Below, piece by piece: positions 27,421 to 35,528 of a DNA stretch of 64,000 nt. Position numbers and translations under genes: made by a program. Origin of the DNA: Paenibacillus taihuensis (GTDB lineage: Bacteria > Bacillota > Bacilli > Paenibacillales > Paenibacillaceae). Each line of letters begins with the position of its first letter. The stretch's first letter is position 1. The stretch lies in contig NZ_QTTN01000011.1 in the NCBI RefSeq assembly GCF_003386535.1, forward strand, positions 108,652 through 172,651, in the 5' to 3' direction. Below the pieces are notes generated by a model. It made no database searches. It was not told the origin of the DNA and worked only from the letters and a program-made list of their open reading frames with translations.

Positions 27421-27481
27421 TCATCATACCGATTTGGGCTGCCGCCTACAAGTAGCTTTTGAACATTTTGGAAAATAAATT

Positions 27482-27525
27482 GGACCGTCCCTATCATCTA
27501 CATGATGATTGCTGCGGGACGGTCC
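27482..27525. terminator. Terminator between CgeB-like genes and the iol promoter
   Basis: A 10-bp perfect stem GGACCGTCCC/GGGACGGTCC with an inner ATCAT/ATGAT pairing. On the minus strand it is followed by AATTTATTTT. It would end transcripts from the CgeB-like genes before they reach the iol promoter. Confidence 0.72.
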
Positions 27526-27767
27526 TTTGCCGGCTATCCGCTATCCAGTAGAGAGCAGGTCGCGTGTCTCGGTGCGCGACGATGACGTCCATCCCGTAGA
27601 GAGACGTCCCCCCGCTGCCACTGCCACCGCCGCTACCGCGACCAGAATTTCGGTTCCACACGCTTTAATCGGCCTGCCTCACCCGTTTGTTTCAAACGAG
27701 CAGGCGCCCACATCCGTCCGAGGCCTCTTAATTGGCACGACAGATGAACCTTATTCAAACATGCTTA
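27526..27767. other. Intergenic, no gene recognised
   Basis: About 240 bases between the terminator and the stop of the first CgeB-like gene. Open frames here are short, lack ribosome sites and look like shadows. I see no RNA gene or repeat. Confidence 0.5.
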
Positions 27768-28904
27768 TTAACCTGGAAAAAGAATCGATAGCATCTTTTC
27801 GATCCGGCTGCTGTACGTATGTTCGGTCATCGTCCGGTGCATGCTTTTCATGGCGATTGCTCTTCTCTCATCTTCGTGCGTCAGATAGTACCCAATCTTT
27901 TCCACCATCTCTTGCGGGGACTCGTAGGTGACAATATCGACGCCAGGGGTATAAAAGGAAACAAGATCGCTGCGTATATCCGTCAGCTGGAGCGTGGCAC
28001 ACCCTGATATTTCAAAGGTACGCGGATTCGGCGATACCGCCGTAATGCCTGCGCTATTGTTGTTGAATGTCTCGTCGTCAGTAGCGCGATGCATGTTGAT
28101 GACGATTTTGGCGCCATTGTACATGTTCGCTGTCTCCTCCGGACCCATCCAGCGGCCGAGCCCGATCCTGCTCTGCATCAGCTTGAAATCACGCAGCCGC
28201 TCCCACCAAATGCCGGAAATATGCGTGTCCTTCGTCGCCAAGTACCTCGTCACCTGATTGAAGAACTCGACCCGATTCCAATAGGCGGAGCCAATGAAAC
28301 AGATGTCGTGGCGCTGCGAGCGAAGCGGATTGCGCGGCCTGAAATGGACCGGATCGGCGCCAAGCGGCAAGTAGTGCACGCTCGGGCAACCGAGCTGGCG
28401 GTAGTAATCGACGCATACGAGCTCCAGCGTGAAGACCTCGTCGAAGAAAGGCGCGATACCCTTCGTAATATCCGTATAATACGGGTCATCCGTGAACCAG
28501 ATCGCGGTCCGAATGCCAGCCTGGCGCATCCGCTCGGCATGGATGACGTTGAACTGCAAGCCGTCCAGCACGATGACGATATCCGGCCGGATCCGCAAAG
28601 CGATATCGGCGACAGGCTGCTGCGAATCGGTAATCGTCAGCTCGGTCACTTGTCCGCGCAGCGCATTCGCAACTGACTCATCGATTGGGGAATAGGGAAA
28701 GCCTTTCCCTGTCGCCACGAACATGACATGCGCCTGCTTGAGGCCGTAGGGGCGGATCGTACGCTGCAGCACCGACTCGCACTGTCCAAACCAATGGCCA
28801 TGCTGCCAACCGACCCTGAACCCGTCCGCTCTTCCTCTGGATACAGCCGGGAACTTGACCAGCTTGCGTCCGCGGCTGTTTCGTTTGCGCGGCGATTTCC
28901 TCAT
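27768..28904 (-). CDS. CgeB-family spore-surface glycosyltransferase-like protein (copy 1)
   Basis: A 378-residue protein. AGAGGAG lies eight bases before ATG 28904, favouring this start over the longer frame (28961). Basic N-terminus RKSPRKRNSRGRK, then the Gly ladder GFRVGWQHGHWFG (about 28-40). The body is the CgeB/DUF3880 type: AIWFTDDPYYTD in the N-lobe and, in the C-lobe, NGAKIVINMHRATDD, SPNPRTFEISGCATLQLTD and a YLTHEDERRAIA ending. In Bacillus subtilis CgeB is a sigma-K product that alters the outermost spore layer. The protein is about 40 percent identical by eye to its upstream neighbour, so the pair arose by tandem duplication. Sugar and target are unknown. Confidence 0.85.
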   Translation of the reverse strand: MRKSPRKRNSRGRKLVKFPAVSRGRADGFRVGWQHGHWFGQCESVLQRTIRPYGLKQAHVMFVATGKGFPYSPIDESVANALRGQVTELTITDSQQPVADIALRIRPDIVIVLDGLQFNVIHAERMRQAGIRTAIWFTDDPYYTDITKGIAPFFDEVFTLELVCVDYYRQLGCPSVHYLPLGADPVHFRPRNPLRSQRHDICFIGSAYWNRVEFFNQVTRYLATKDTHISGIWWERLRDFKLMQSRIGLGRWMGPEETANMYNGAKIVINMHRATDDETFNNNSAGITAVSPNPRTFEISGCATLQLTDIRSDLVSFYTPGVDIVTYESPQEMVEKIGYYLTHEDERRAIAMKSMHRTMTEHTYSSRIEKMLSILFPG

Positions 28905-28954
28905 TACAGACACTCCTCTCGTCCTTCCCGCACTTATGCTTACATTAGCCCGCA

Positions 28955-30046
28955 CTACCATTTCAACACCTCGGCAACCGTATGGATTCGCTGCACGAAG
29001 GAGTGCTCGGTAAGCGTACGCTTCAAGCCGCGCATGGCAATTTGGCGGCGCTGCTCTTCATGGGTTAAATAATAGTTCAGCTTGGCTACCAGCTCTTCAG
29101 GCGAATTGAACGTTTCAAGCTCGATTCCCGGGAGAAAATAACACGGCAGATCTTCACGCTGATCCGTAAGCTGAAGCGTGCCGCATGCGGCGATCTCGAA
29201 CGTGCGCGGATTAATGGAGCGTCCAGGCAAATTCAACGTGTTCTTGTTGTCCTTGCCCGCCTCTGTCGTGCGGTGCATATTGATGACGATCTTCGCTCCG
29301 TTGTAATAGCGGATCGATTCTTCCACCGGCAGCCAGCCGTGGCGGATGAACGGCTTCATCTGTTTATAGCTGCGCAGCCGATCCCACAAACCGCCGGCGA
29401 TAAATACTTTGCGCCCCTTCAGGTATGGCGCAATCGCGTCGAACAGCTCCACTCGGTTCCAGAAAGCTTGCCCGATAAAACAAATATCGCTGCGGTACTT
29501 GGCCTCCACCTTCATCGGCTTGAACCACCCCGGATGAACGGCAAGCGGCATGTAGATCACTTCTTGGCAGCCAAGCTCCCGGTACAGATCAACCGTGCTC
29601 AGCTCATGGGTCAGCACGACTTCATAGCGCGGCGCGATGTGTATCGTATCGGCAGTCACATACGGATCGTCGGCAAACCAAATCGCCGTCCGGACCCCCA
29701 TCGCACGCACAGCGTCAACCTGCTCTAAATGATTGCTTGGAAACACATGCAGCCCGTTCAGCACCAGCATCCAATCCGGACGGATGAACGAAGCCTGCTC
29801 CGCCATTATCGTCGGATCAGCCACATGCACCTCGCGCACCGTCTGCCTGAGCGCCTCGACAATCCCCTGATCAATCGCCTCAAAGCCTTGCGGGATGTAA
29901 AGGACGCACAAATTCAGCTTCTTCGGCGCCGGAAGCTGGATGTGCTGGCAGATCGAATCGCAGGCGCCATCCCTTTGGCCGCTCGCATACCCCGCCGCGA
30001 ATCCTGCCCTTGCCGCTTTGGCAATTCCGTTTCGCTTTAAACGCAC
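28955..30046 (-). CDS. CgeB-family spore-surface glycosyltransferase-like protein (copy 2)
   Basis: A 363-residue protein from GTG 30046, directly after an in-frame TGA, so no earlier start exists. The N-terminus is short and basic (RLKRNG), followed by GFAAGYASGQRDG, the Gly ladder seen in neighbours. The DUF3880-like part holds AIWFADDPYVTADT. The C-lobe shows YYNGAKIVINMHRTTEAG, INPRTFEIAACGTLQLTD and YLTHEEQRRQIAMRG. The stop lies about 50 bases before the chosen start of copy 1, so the two are co-transcribed. The role is presumably transfer of sugars onto a spore-surface component in the mother cell. Confidence 0.85.
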   Translation of the reverse strand: MRLKRNGIAKAARAGFAAGYASGQRDGACDSICQHIQLPAPKKLNLCVLYIPQGFEAIDQGIVEALRQTVREVHVADPTIMAEQASFIRPDWMLVLNGLHVFPSNHLEQVDAVRAMGVRTAIWFADDPYVTADTIHIAPRYEVVLTHELSTVDLYRELGCQEVIYMPLAVHPGWFKPMKVEAKYRSDICFIGQAFWNRVELFDAIAPYLKGRKVFIAGGLWDRLRSYKQMKPFIRHGWLPVEESIRYYNGAKIVINMHRTTEAGKDNKNTLNLPGRSINPRTFEIAACGTLQLTDQREDLPCYFLPGIELETFNSPEELVAKLNYYLTHEEQRRQIAMRGLKRTLTEHSFVQRIHTVAEVLKW

Positions 30047-30243
30047 TCACGCACACCTGCCCCATTATGTTCTGCACCATATATATGCGAGTGACAGGCA
30101 AGGCTCTTGGTCACTTGTCCGCGTAAGCGTTCAAAATTGGCGTTTGACCCTGACCTAACGCAGCTTCAAAAAAAAGTAGTATAAATCTGGGATTACAGTC
30201 ACATATTAAAAGAGGTTAGGCAAGCGTAAGAGGATCGGCTCCC

Positions 30244-30507
30244 GTGCGAAATGCTGATGCGGAGCCGATTTTTGTGCGAAATACGAAGGGGGTCTTGATT
30301 ATTCATTTCTCAAAGAAGCACGTTGAACCGATTCCGGAGGAACAGACAGCCATTTGGACATGCAGTAATGAAGAATGCTCCTGCTGGATGAGAAGTGAAT
30401 TCTCGTTCGGAGAATTCCCTAGCTGTCCCATTTGCCATTCCAGCATGACGAGCGATACAAGAAGCTTGCCCGTGCTGACGAATGGTACAAAACGGAGCTT
30501 CCAATAA
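30244..30507 (+). CDS. Cold-inducible YdjO-like zinc-ribbon protein
   Basis: An 87-residue protein on the opposite strand from its neighbours. AGAGGA lies nine bases before GTG 30244. The core AIWTCSNEECSCWMRSEFSF and FPSCPICHSSMTSDTRSLP gives four cysteines in two CxxxxC/CxxC-like pairs, the pattern of the YdjO family of small cold-inducible proteins. The first 25 residues are not conserved, so translation could start later. It ends 22 bases before a strong hairpin. The function of the family is unknown; it is unrelated to the surrounding glycosylation genes. Confidence 0.8.
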   Translation: MRNADAEPIFVRNTKGVLIIHFSKKHVEPIPEEQTAIWTCSNEECSCWMRSEFSFGEFPSCPICHSSMTSDTRSLPVLTNGTKRSFQ

Positions 30508-30528
30508 TGGAGCAATAAAAATGACAAA

Positions 30529-30566
30529 TAAAGCCTCTCTCTGCGCTGGGCAGAGGGAGGCTTTAT
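30529..30566 (+). terminator. Terminator of the YdjO-like gene
   Basis: AAGCCTCTCTCTGC pairs with GCAGAGGGAGGCTT around a short loop (one G-T pair), followed by TTATT. Confidence 0.8.
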
Positions 30567-30613
30567 TGATGGAGCGACGGTGTGTGCGGCTGCGTTGTTC
30601 GTGAAAATGATGA

Positions 30614-30689
30614 TCTATAATGGATCAATCCAACAATTATCCTATAGGCTAAATCGGCGAAAATGAGTGGATACATCCAACATAGGTTG
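30614..30689. repeat. Copy of dispersed TGGATNNATCCA repeat element
   Basis: TCTATAATGGATCAATCCAA at the left and GAGTGGATACATCCAACATA at the right enclose about 30 bases with GGCGAAAATG. The same layout recurs at 63491-63670, so it is a dispersed intergenic element. It is not coding. Confidence 0.65.
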
Positions 30690-30715
30690 CCACGATGGCG
30701 ACCTAAGCAGCAACA

Positions 30716-30755
30716 ATAAAGCCAAGAGTCATCCCAAAACGACTCTTGGCTTTAT
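30716..30755. terminator. Terminator at the end of the glycosyltransferase operon
   Basis: A perfect 15-bp stem ATAAAGCCAAGAGTC/GACTCTTGGCTTTAT around a ten-base loop. It is 25 bases past the stop of the last gene of the minus-strand operon that begins at 38205. Confidence 0.85.
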
Positions 30756-30780
30756 GTTTGACGCTCCCGCTCAATCTCCA

Positions 30781-31089
30781 TCAAGGCTGCTGCTCGTATG
30801 CAAGCTGATGCCCATCCTCGAATCCTTTGGCAAAGCCGAGGTTGTAGCCTTGGTTGTACGCTTGATCGAATGCACGATTGTAGCTGCTCTGCCCTTTGTA
30901 CCGGCGCTTGCGGCCGCGCTGCAGCCTGCGTTGTCCGGGCGCGCCGCCTCTGGTGCTGCCGCCCCCGGTCTTTACCGTTCTTTTGCGACGCTTTCCCGTA
31001 GCTTGAACAGCTGGACTGATGCTCCGCGGCTTACGTACTCCTGCTGCTTTGCTGATCTTCATGTTGCCATTGCCTGCAGCTCCGATCAC
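30781..31089 (-). CDS. Small basic protein with Gly-ladder motif
   Basis: A 102-residue protein, GTG 31089 placed eight bases after AGGAGG; TTG 31095 is too close to that site. Residues 15-65 are very basic (GKRRKRTVKTGG, QRGRKRRYKGQ). The C-terminus is a ladder AYNQGYNLGFAKGFEDGHQLAYEQ, i.e. aromatic-x-x-Gly repeats. It has no membrane segment and no recognised domain. It is the last gene of the operon, and the same ladder occurs after basic tails in the operon's enzymes, so this protein looks like the tail module on its own. It may act as an assembly or anchoring partner. This is inference; the family is not recognised. Confidence 0.7.
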   Translation of the reverse strand: MIGAAGNGNMKISKAAGVRKPRSISPAVQATGKRRKRTVKTGGGSTRGGAPGQRRLQRGRKRRYKGQSSYNRAFDQAYNQGYNLGFAKGFEDGHQLAYEQQP

Positions 31090-31091
31090 TC

Positions 31092-31451
31092 TCAATTCCT
31101 CCTCTTCCGCTTCGGCGGGGAATGGTGCCTGCCAGCTGCTGCGTCACGCTGCTCGTGGCATAAGCTGCTGCTGAACCATGGCTTCGCAGGGACTCGCTTG
31201 CTGGCGGGCTTGCACGGCTTCGATGCAAGCTGTCCGCGCGCAGGCTCGGCTGCCGCCATCGACATCGCAGTGAGCGTCTGCTGTAAGGCGGCAAGCGACT
31301 TCATATTGCGTGATATCACATCCGCAAGGCCAGGCGAATGCTGCGCCGAATCTGCGATTGACTCCAGAATGCGGGCAATCGCCCGCTGGCTGCGGGTTAG
31401 CGAAGCGATCAGCTCGAGCCGAACTTCACGTTCTTTTTCATTCCAGTTCAT
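31092..31451 (-). CDS. Small helical protein, unknown function (A)
   Basis: A 119-residue hydrophilic protein. The first 75 residues are predicted helical with a heptad-like pattern: RSQRAIARILESIADSAQ, then ISRNMKSLAALQQTLTAM. The last 40 residues are Lys/Arg/Pro-rich (SKPCKPASKRVPAKP, SPPKRKRRN). It shares the pattern (S/A)Q-x2-(V/L)A-x-(I/V)LE with the two upstream proteins. ATG overlaps the stop of the next gene upstream by 4 bases. I do not recognise the family; context suggests a spore-surface assembly role. Confidence 0.68.
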   Translation of the reverse strand: MNWNEKEREVRLELIASLTRSQRAIARILESIADSAQHSPGLADVISRNMKSLAALQQTLTAMSMAAAEPARGQLASKPCKPASKRVPAKPWFSSSLCHEQRDAAAGRHHSPPKRKRRN

Positions 31452-31795
31452 TTGAATTTCTCTCCCAGGTCGAAGGTGCCGCCGCCCATCATGCCCTCCA
31501 TCCCATTTCCCATATTCATGTCGTCCACATGGCGCAGCGCAGCCTTCAGCACGCTGGTCATGCCCTGATTCAGCTTCGCAAGACCATAGATGACCTCAAC
31601 GAGCTGCTCATGTACGTTCAGTGACGATTTGAAACGGTCCTGCTCATCGACGAACGCGTCGGCCGTCACATGATTGCACAGCCACACGCGCACCTTCTCG
31701 GCTTCTACTGCTTTCGCTTCAAGGATCATGGCAACGTTCCATTGCACCCTGGCGGAAGCGTCCAGCATTCTCGCATATGAAGTTTCCCGGCTCAT
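31448..31795 (-). CDS. Small helical protein, unknown function (B)
   Basis: A 115-residue protein, largely helical: ARVQWNVAMILEAKAVEAEKV (in two turns of the heptad pattern), VHEQLVEVIYGLAKLNQGMTSV and LKAALRHVDDM. It ends in a Gly/Met-rich stretch MGNGMEGMMGGG. No signal peptide. It looks like a diverged relative of its two neighbours in length and helix order. The stop overlaps the ATG of protein A. No known domain. Confidence 0.68.
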   Translation of the reverse strand: MSRETSYARMLDASARVQWNVAMILEAKAVEAEKVRVWLCNHVTADAFVDEQDRFKSSLNVHEQLVEVIYGLAKLNQGMTSVLKAALRHVDDMNMGNGMEGMMGGGTFDLGEKFK

Positions 31796-31816
31796 TCCCG
31801 CGCACGCTCCTTGCCG

Positions 31817-32104
31817 CTATTCATCGTCTTCAATGGCACACTCTTTCATGACCGCTGTAATGGTGAGCGCCAGCGATTCCTGGAGCTCGGCAATACTGTT
31901 CAAATAGGCGACGACGCTCTTCGTCACCGCCTGCGAATTATCCATCAAACCGTCGAAGCCGCCAAAATTCGGATGTTGATCCGGCAGCCCATGCACGAGC
32001 TGCGACATGCGTACAGCAACATGGCGCTCAGCCTCCAGTACGCGTGCCAGCTGTGCTTGAGAATGGGACATATGCTCGATCATTTCCGTTACAATATGCT
32101 GCAT
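31817..32104 (-). CDS. Small helical protein, unknown function (C)
   Basis: A 95-residue acidic protein with helices TEMIEHMSHSQAQLARVLEAE, HVAVRMSQLVHGLPD and AYLNSIAELQESLALTIT; the loop HPNFGGFDGLMDNSQ separates two halves. The N-terminal SQ-x2-LARVLEA motif is shared with the two following genes. It begins 112 bases after the GT2 gene. That gap holds CATATGCTA (32163-32171), resembling a sigma-E/K -10 element. Family not recognised. Confidence 0.68.
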   Translation of the reverse strand: MQHIVTEMIEHMSHSQAQLARVLEAERHVAVRMSQLVHGLPDQHPNFGGFDGLMDNSQAVTKSVVAYLNSIAELQESLALTITAVMKECAIEDDE

Positions 32105-32216
32105 TACGAGAGGCTCCCTTCTCTGTACCTTCGTATTACGAGAGGCGGATCGGTCTATACGCTAGCATATGCGAGGCGGCTGCCGCATGGCACACGCCTT
32201 TTGGTTAGTCGATGAG

Positions 32217-33572
32217 TTACAGATGATCCGCTGTTCTTATCGGCGCAATGATCGGCAGCCCTTCAGGAAGTGAAGAGATCTGCTCCGGTGTGAACGCAAT
32301 ATTGGGCTTCAAGACCAGGTGCCAGTCTTCCGCCGCCTTCGCGCTCGCGACTTTGCGCTTGGTCCCATTTTCGACCATGTACAGCAAACCGTCCATGCCT
32401 CTAGCCATCAGCCCCTCCGACCACGGCAGCCCTTCCACGGTCACGCCATGCCACTTCGCCTGCGCTTCCTCTACCGAGATCGGCTCGCCAATTGGCCAGC
32501 GCCGGAGTTCGACACGCGACAGCCGCGTAGCCGGAATTGCAACCGGACCGGCGATCAGGCGCTTGATGCCGTCTTCGATCCAGTAGAAATTGTCTCGGCT
32601 GCCCCGAACGATAACATGCTGCGGGAAGAAGGCGGTCTCGCCTGCAGGAATCATTCCATGCCCAATGCCCCGCACGAAATGGACAAGATCGTGAGGATTG
32701 CCCCATTTTTCCATATACACATGCCTATTGTGATCATTCACGACCGTCACCCGCTCGCCGAGCGCCCTTATGCTGACACTGCCGAAATGATGAATGAACG
32801 TATCGCGCGCAATCATAAGCGAGTAGCCCTGCAACCGGACACGGATATTGTAGTCGTCATCCTCATAATTGCCGACTGTGTATCCTTCATCCATGAAGCC
32901 GGTCCGATCCCACAACTCACGGCGCATCAGCAAACAGAAGCCCGTCAGCCGGTCCGTCTGCTGCCACCGCGATGGATTAGACACATTGTGCTGTCTCGCG
33001 AAGTTCGGCATTCCTCTGACCGTCTTGTAGGGCACTTCAATCCGCTGGTCACCGCTAATATAGTTGGTCACAGGGCCGACCATCCCAACCGTCGGCGAAC
33101 TGTTCAGGCAAGCCAGCATATTGCTCAGCCAGTTCTCCGCCACAACCGTATCGTTATTGAGCAGCAGCAAATACGAGCCCCGGGCCATCATCATGCCGAC
33201 GTTGATTGCCCCAGCAAAGCCGCGGTTCGACTCCAGCACGCGGTAGCGAACAGCGCTCCCCAGCGAAGCCAGATAGGCCCCCGCGCCATCAGTGGAAGCA
33301 TTATCGACGACGATGATCTCGAAAGGCGGATTCGTAAATCTGCGGATGCTTGCGATGCACTGCTTTAAGTAATCGACTTGATTATAATTCGGAATGATGA
33401 TGCTTGTGCCTTCAAAATACGTACCGAAGCTGCTCTGTCCCGTTCGCAGCCCTTCCTGATAGCCTGAATTCATCCCGGTCTGATACTGGCTAGACCGGGT
33501 AGGAACCACCGCCCGCCGCTGCCGACGCTTGAGATTTCGCTTCGGACGTCGCGATTCCGCTAGCTTTCTCAT
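32217..33572 (-). CDS. GT2 glycosyltransferase with basic tail and C-terminal tandem repeat domain
   Basis: A 451-residue protein. Residues 1-30 are basic (RRPKRNLKRRQRR), then the ladder YQTGMNSGYQEGLRTG (30-45). The GT-A domain spans 55-300: TSIIIPNYNQVDYLKQC, IIVVDNASTDG, the nucleotide-sugar DxD region as LLLNNDT, GFCLLMRRELWDRTG and YEDDDYNIRVRLQGY. The last 130 residues contain two copies of a roughly 60-residue unit, each with YxxExGxKRxIA/VA (FYWIEDGIKRLIAG; LYMVENGTKRKVAS), and end in LPxGLPI. That add-on may bind carbohydrate or a surface protein. An intact catalytic core suggests active transfer, probably onto a spore-surface protein. Confidence 0.87.
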   Translation of the reverse strand: MRKLAESRRPKRNLKRRQRRAVVPTRSSQYQTGMNSGYQEGLRTGQSSFGTYFEGTSIIIPNYNQVDYLKQCIASIRRFTNPPFEIIVVDNASTDGAGAYLASLGSAVRYRVLESNRGFAGAINVGMMMARGSYLLLLNNDTVVAENWLSNMLACLNSSPTVGMVGPVTNYISGDQRIEVPYKTVRGMPNFARQHNVSNPSRWQQTDRLTGFCLLMRRELWDRTGFMDEGYTVGNYEDDDYNIRVRLQGYSLMIARDTFIHHFGSVSIRALGERVTVVNDHNRHVYMEKWGNPHDLVHFVRGIGHGMIPAGETAFFPQHVIVRGSRDNFYWIEDGIKRLIAGPVAIPATRLSRVELRRWPIGEPISVEEAQAKWHGVTVEGLPWSEGLMARGMDGLLYMVENGTKRKVASAKAAEDWHLVLKPNIAFTPEQISSLPEGLPIIAPIRTADHL

Positions 33573-33606
33573 CGGTTCATCACGCTCCTGTTCTGTCGCC
33601 GAGCCG

Positions 33607-34785
33607 TTAAAAGGTCAGCTGTCCTTTTACAATGGCATCTGCCATATGGCCAAAATCAAGCGCTACTCTGCCAAGTTCATTCGCAATCCGCGTACAAATG
33701 GTGACGGCCGGTATGCCTGCGGAAACGAGCGCAAGGTCGAACACAATCCCATGCGCCTCATGCATGACGCGGTCCACATCCTTGACCCCTCGAACCGGCG
33801 TAATCATTCCGGAGATGGCGCACCCATGCTGTGCCAGCACATGCACAAGAGCAGGTGCTGTATTGCCGATCACGAGCAGCTGCTTGCCAAGGAGCAGCCG
33901 GCTAAGCAACCCTGTCTGCTCCAGCGCATAGTTCACAGTCGAACTCGTCAGCCTGAGTGCGCCGAGGTCGATATGATTCGCGCGAAATACCGCGTGCAGC
34001 AGGGGGTGAAAATGTTTCCGCCGCGACTGCGGCACGCCGACAATCGTCGCTCCGCGAATCGCCTCCACGAGCTGATCACGCGCGGCAAGGTCCGGCGGCA
34101 CGACACCTGCATAAGGCAGGAAGGTGCCTTCGCGGCTAATCGTGCCGGCATCATAGACAACGTCCTGCGCCAGCGTGAGCAATTCTCCGTCGCCAATCCG
34201 GACGATTGAGCATGGACGGCGCTCTTCTATCGCCTGCTCTATCTCGCCGTAAACCTCATGCACACCAATTAGCGGCACGCATCTCGGAACAAGCTGGGCA
34301 GCGCCGAGCGCAATCACCTCCTGCAGGCTGACTTCAGGCAAGAGCAGGTGAAGCGGCAGCGCTTGCTCCAGCATGTGCTCGCCGCCTTCATATTTGCCGA
34401 GCTCATAACCGGCTGTGAACGCGTTGTCGTGATATTGCCGTTGTTCGGTTGGAGGATGAGCAAGTGCAGGCGTTCTCCGTCTACGCCTGTTGCGTCTCCC
34501 GCCAAGAGGCCGCTTCCGACCGCCGCCGGATCTCCGCTTCGTGCCTCGCGGACGTGAGATCGGGCGGTGAGTTTCGCCAGATGCGCCGGATGTGCCGCCG
34601 CTTGCGGCTGGTGTACGTTTGACTGCCGGCTTATGCGCTGCTTTTGAGGTTGATTTTGCCGGGGCATCCGTCAATTGCTGCGATTGGACTTTGCTTGTTG
34701 TGACAGATGGCTGCTTCACCCTGCTCAGCGGTGCGCGGTTCGTGCTCGTGCGTATCGACATGCCGAGACCAATGCCTTTGCTCAT
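33607..34785 (-). CDS. GT-D-fold glycosyltransferase with long basic N-terminal tail
   Basis: A 392-residue protein. The first 110 residues are low complexity, Ser/Thr/Ala then strongly basic (GTKRRSGGGRKR, GGRRNRRRRR), followed by the ladder AFTAGYELGKYEGGEH (about 121-136). The C-terminal 220 residues match the GT-D type (DUF1792-like) domain: SIVRIGDGELLTLAQD, GVPQSRRKHFHP, LLVIGNTAP and DFGHMADAI. GT-D enzymes extend O-linked glycans on serine-rich adhesins. ATG overlaps the stop of the nucleotidyltransferase gene by 4 bases and the GT2 gene follows after 34. The likely job is a late extension step on the spore-surface glycan. Confidence 0.83.
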   Translation of the reverse strand: MSKGIGLGMSIRTSTNRAPLSRVKQPSVTTSKVQSQQLTDAPAKSTSKAAHKPAVKRTPAASGGTSGASGETHRPISRPRGTKRRSGGGRKRPLGGRRNRRRRRTPALAHPPTEQRQYHDNAFTAGYELGKYEGGEHMLEQALPLHLLLPEVSLQEVIALGAAQLVPRCVPLIGVHEVYGEIEQAIEERRPCSIVRIGDGELLTLAQDVVYDAGTISREGTFLPYAGVVPPDLAARDQLVEAIRGATIVGVPQSRRKHFHPLLHAVFRANHIDLGALRLTSSTVNYALEQTGLLSRLLLGKQLLVIGNTAPALVHVLAQHGCAISGMITPVRGVKDVDRVMHEAHGIVFDLALVSAGIPAVTICTRIANELGRVALDFGHMADAIVKGQLTF

Positions 34786-35510
34786 CGCTCATCACCCATC
34801 ATTTTTATCGCGGCTTCATGAAGAGACTGGAATGTGCCGGCATCCGTCCACCAGCCAGTCAAATGGCGATACTCGAGCTTTCCTTGGCTGGCGTACACAT
34901 TGTTGACGTCGGTAATTTCCAGCTCTCCGCGCTGCGATGGCGTCTGGGTCGCGATGAATGCAAACACGCTGCTGTCATACATGTAAATGCCTGTCACGCA
35001 GCTGTCGGTCTGCGGATATTGCGGCTTCTCTTCGATGTAAGTAATGCGCCCGTTCTCGTCGAACAGAGGAACGCCATAGCGCTCCGGGTCTGGCACCTGC
35101 TTGAGGAGCACCATCGCGCCATCCGGCTGCTGCGCGAACGCATCCAGATGCGGCCGCAGTGATTCTTCATACAGATTGTCGCCGAGCAGCACGACGAACT
35201 TCGGGTCATCTGCAATGTATGTTTGCGACAAGGTAAGCGCCTGTGCTATTCCGCCCGCTTCCTCTTGAATTCGATACGTCAGCGACACGCCGTACTCCTG
35301 ACCGCTTCCGAGGAAAGCCGTGAACATACCCGCTGCATGACGGCTCGTAACGAGCATGATGTCTGTTATTCCTGCTTCCTTGAGGCTATTGATGCTGTAA
35401 CAAATCATGGGCTGCTTCCCAACCGGAAGCAAATGTTTGTTGAGCAGCCTCGTCAGCGGCAACAATCGCGTTCCCGTTCCGCCGGCCAAGATGACAGCTT
35501 TCAAATCCAT
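34782..35510 (-). CDS. Sugar-1-phosphate nucleotidyltransferase (RmlA/SpsI-like)
   Basis: A 242-residue nucleotidyltransferase making an NDP-sugar donor. The signature VILAGGTGTRLLPLT is at 6-20 and LNKHLLPVGKQPM at 23-35, with the catalytic Lys. LLGDNLYEE carries the metal Asp and VTGIYMYD and EITDVNNVY are the late motifs. Length fits the short RmlA type (dTDP-glucose synthase), and SpsI in Bacillus subtilis is a spore-polysaccharide homologue. No rmlB, rmlC or rmlD is in the window, so the final sugar is not fixed. It supplies the operon's transferases. Confidence 0.92.
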   Translation of the reverse strand: MDLKAVILAGGTGTRLLPLTRLLNKHLLPVGKQPMICYSINSLKEAGITDIMLVTSRHAAGMFTAFLGSGQEYGVSLTYRIQEEAGGIAQALTLSQTYIADDPKFVVLLGDNLYEESLRPHLDAFAQQPDGAMVLLKQVPDPERYGVPLFDENGRITYIEEKPQYPQTDSCVTGIYMYDSSVFAFIATQTPSQRGELEITDVNNVYASQGKLEYRHLTGWWTDAGTFQSLHEAAIKMMGDER

Positions 35511-35528
35511 GACCTCCTTAAGTATCTG

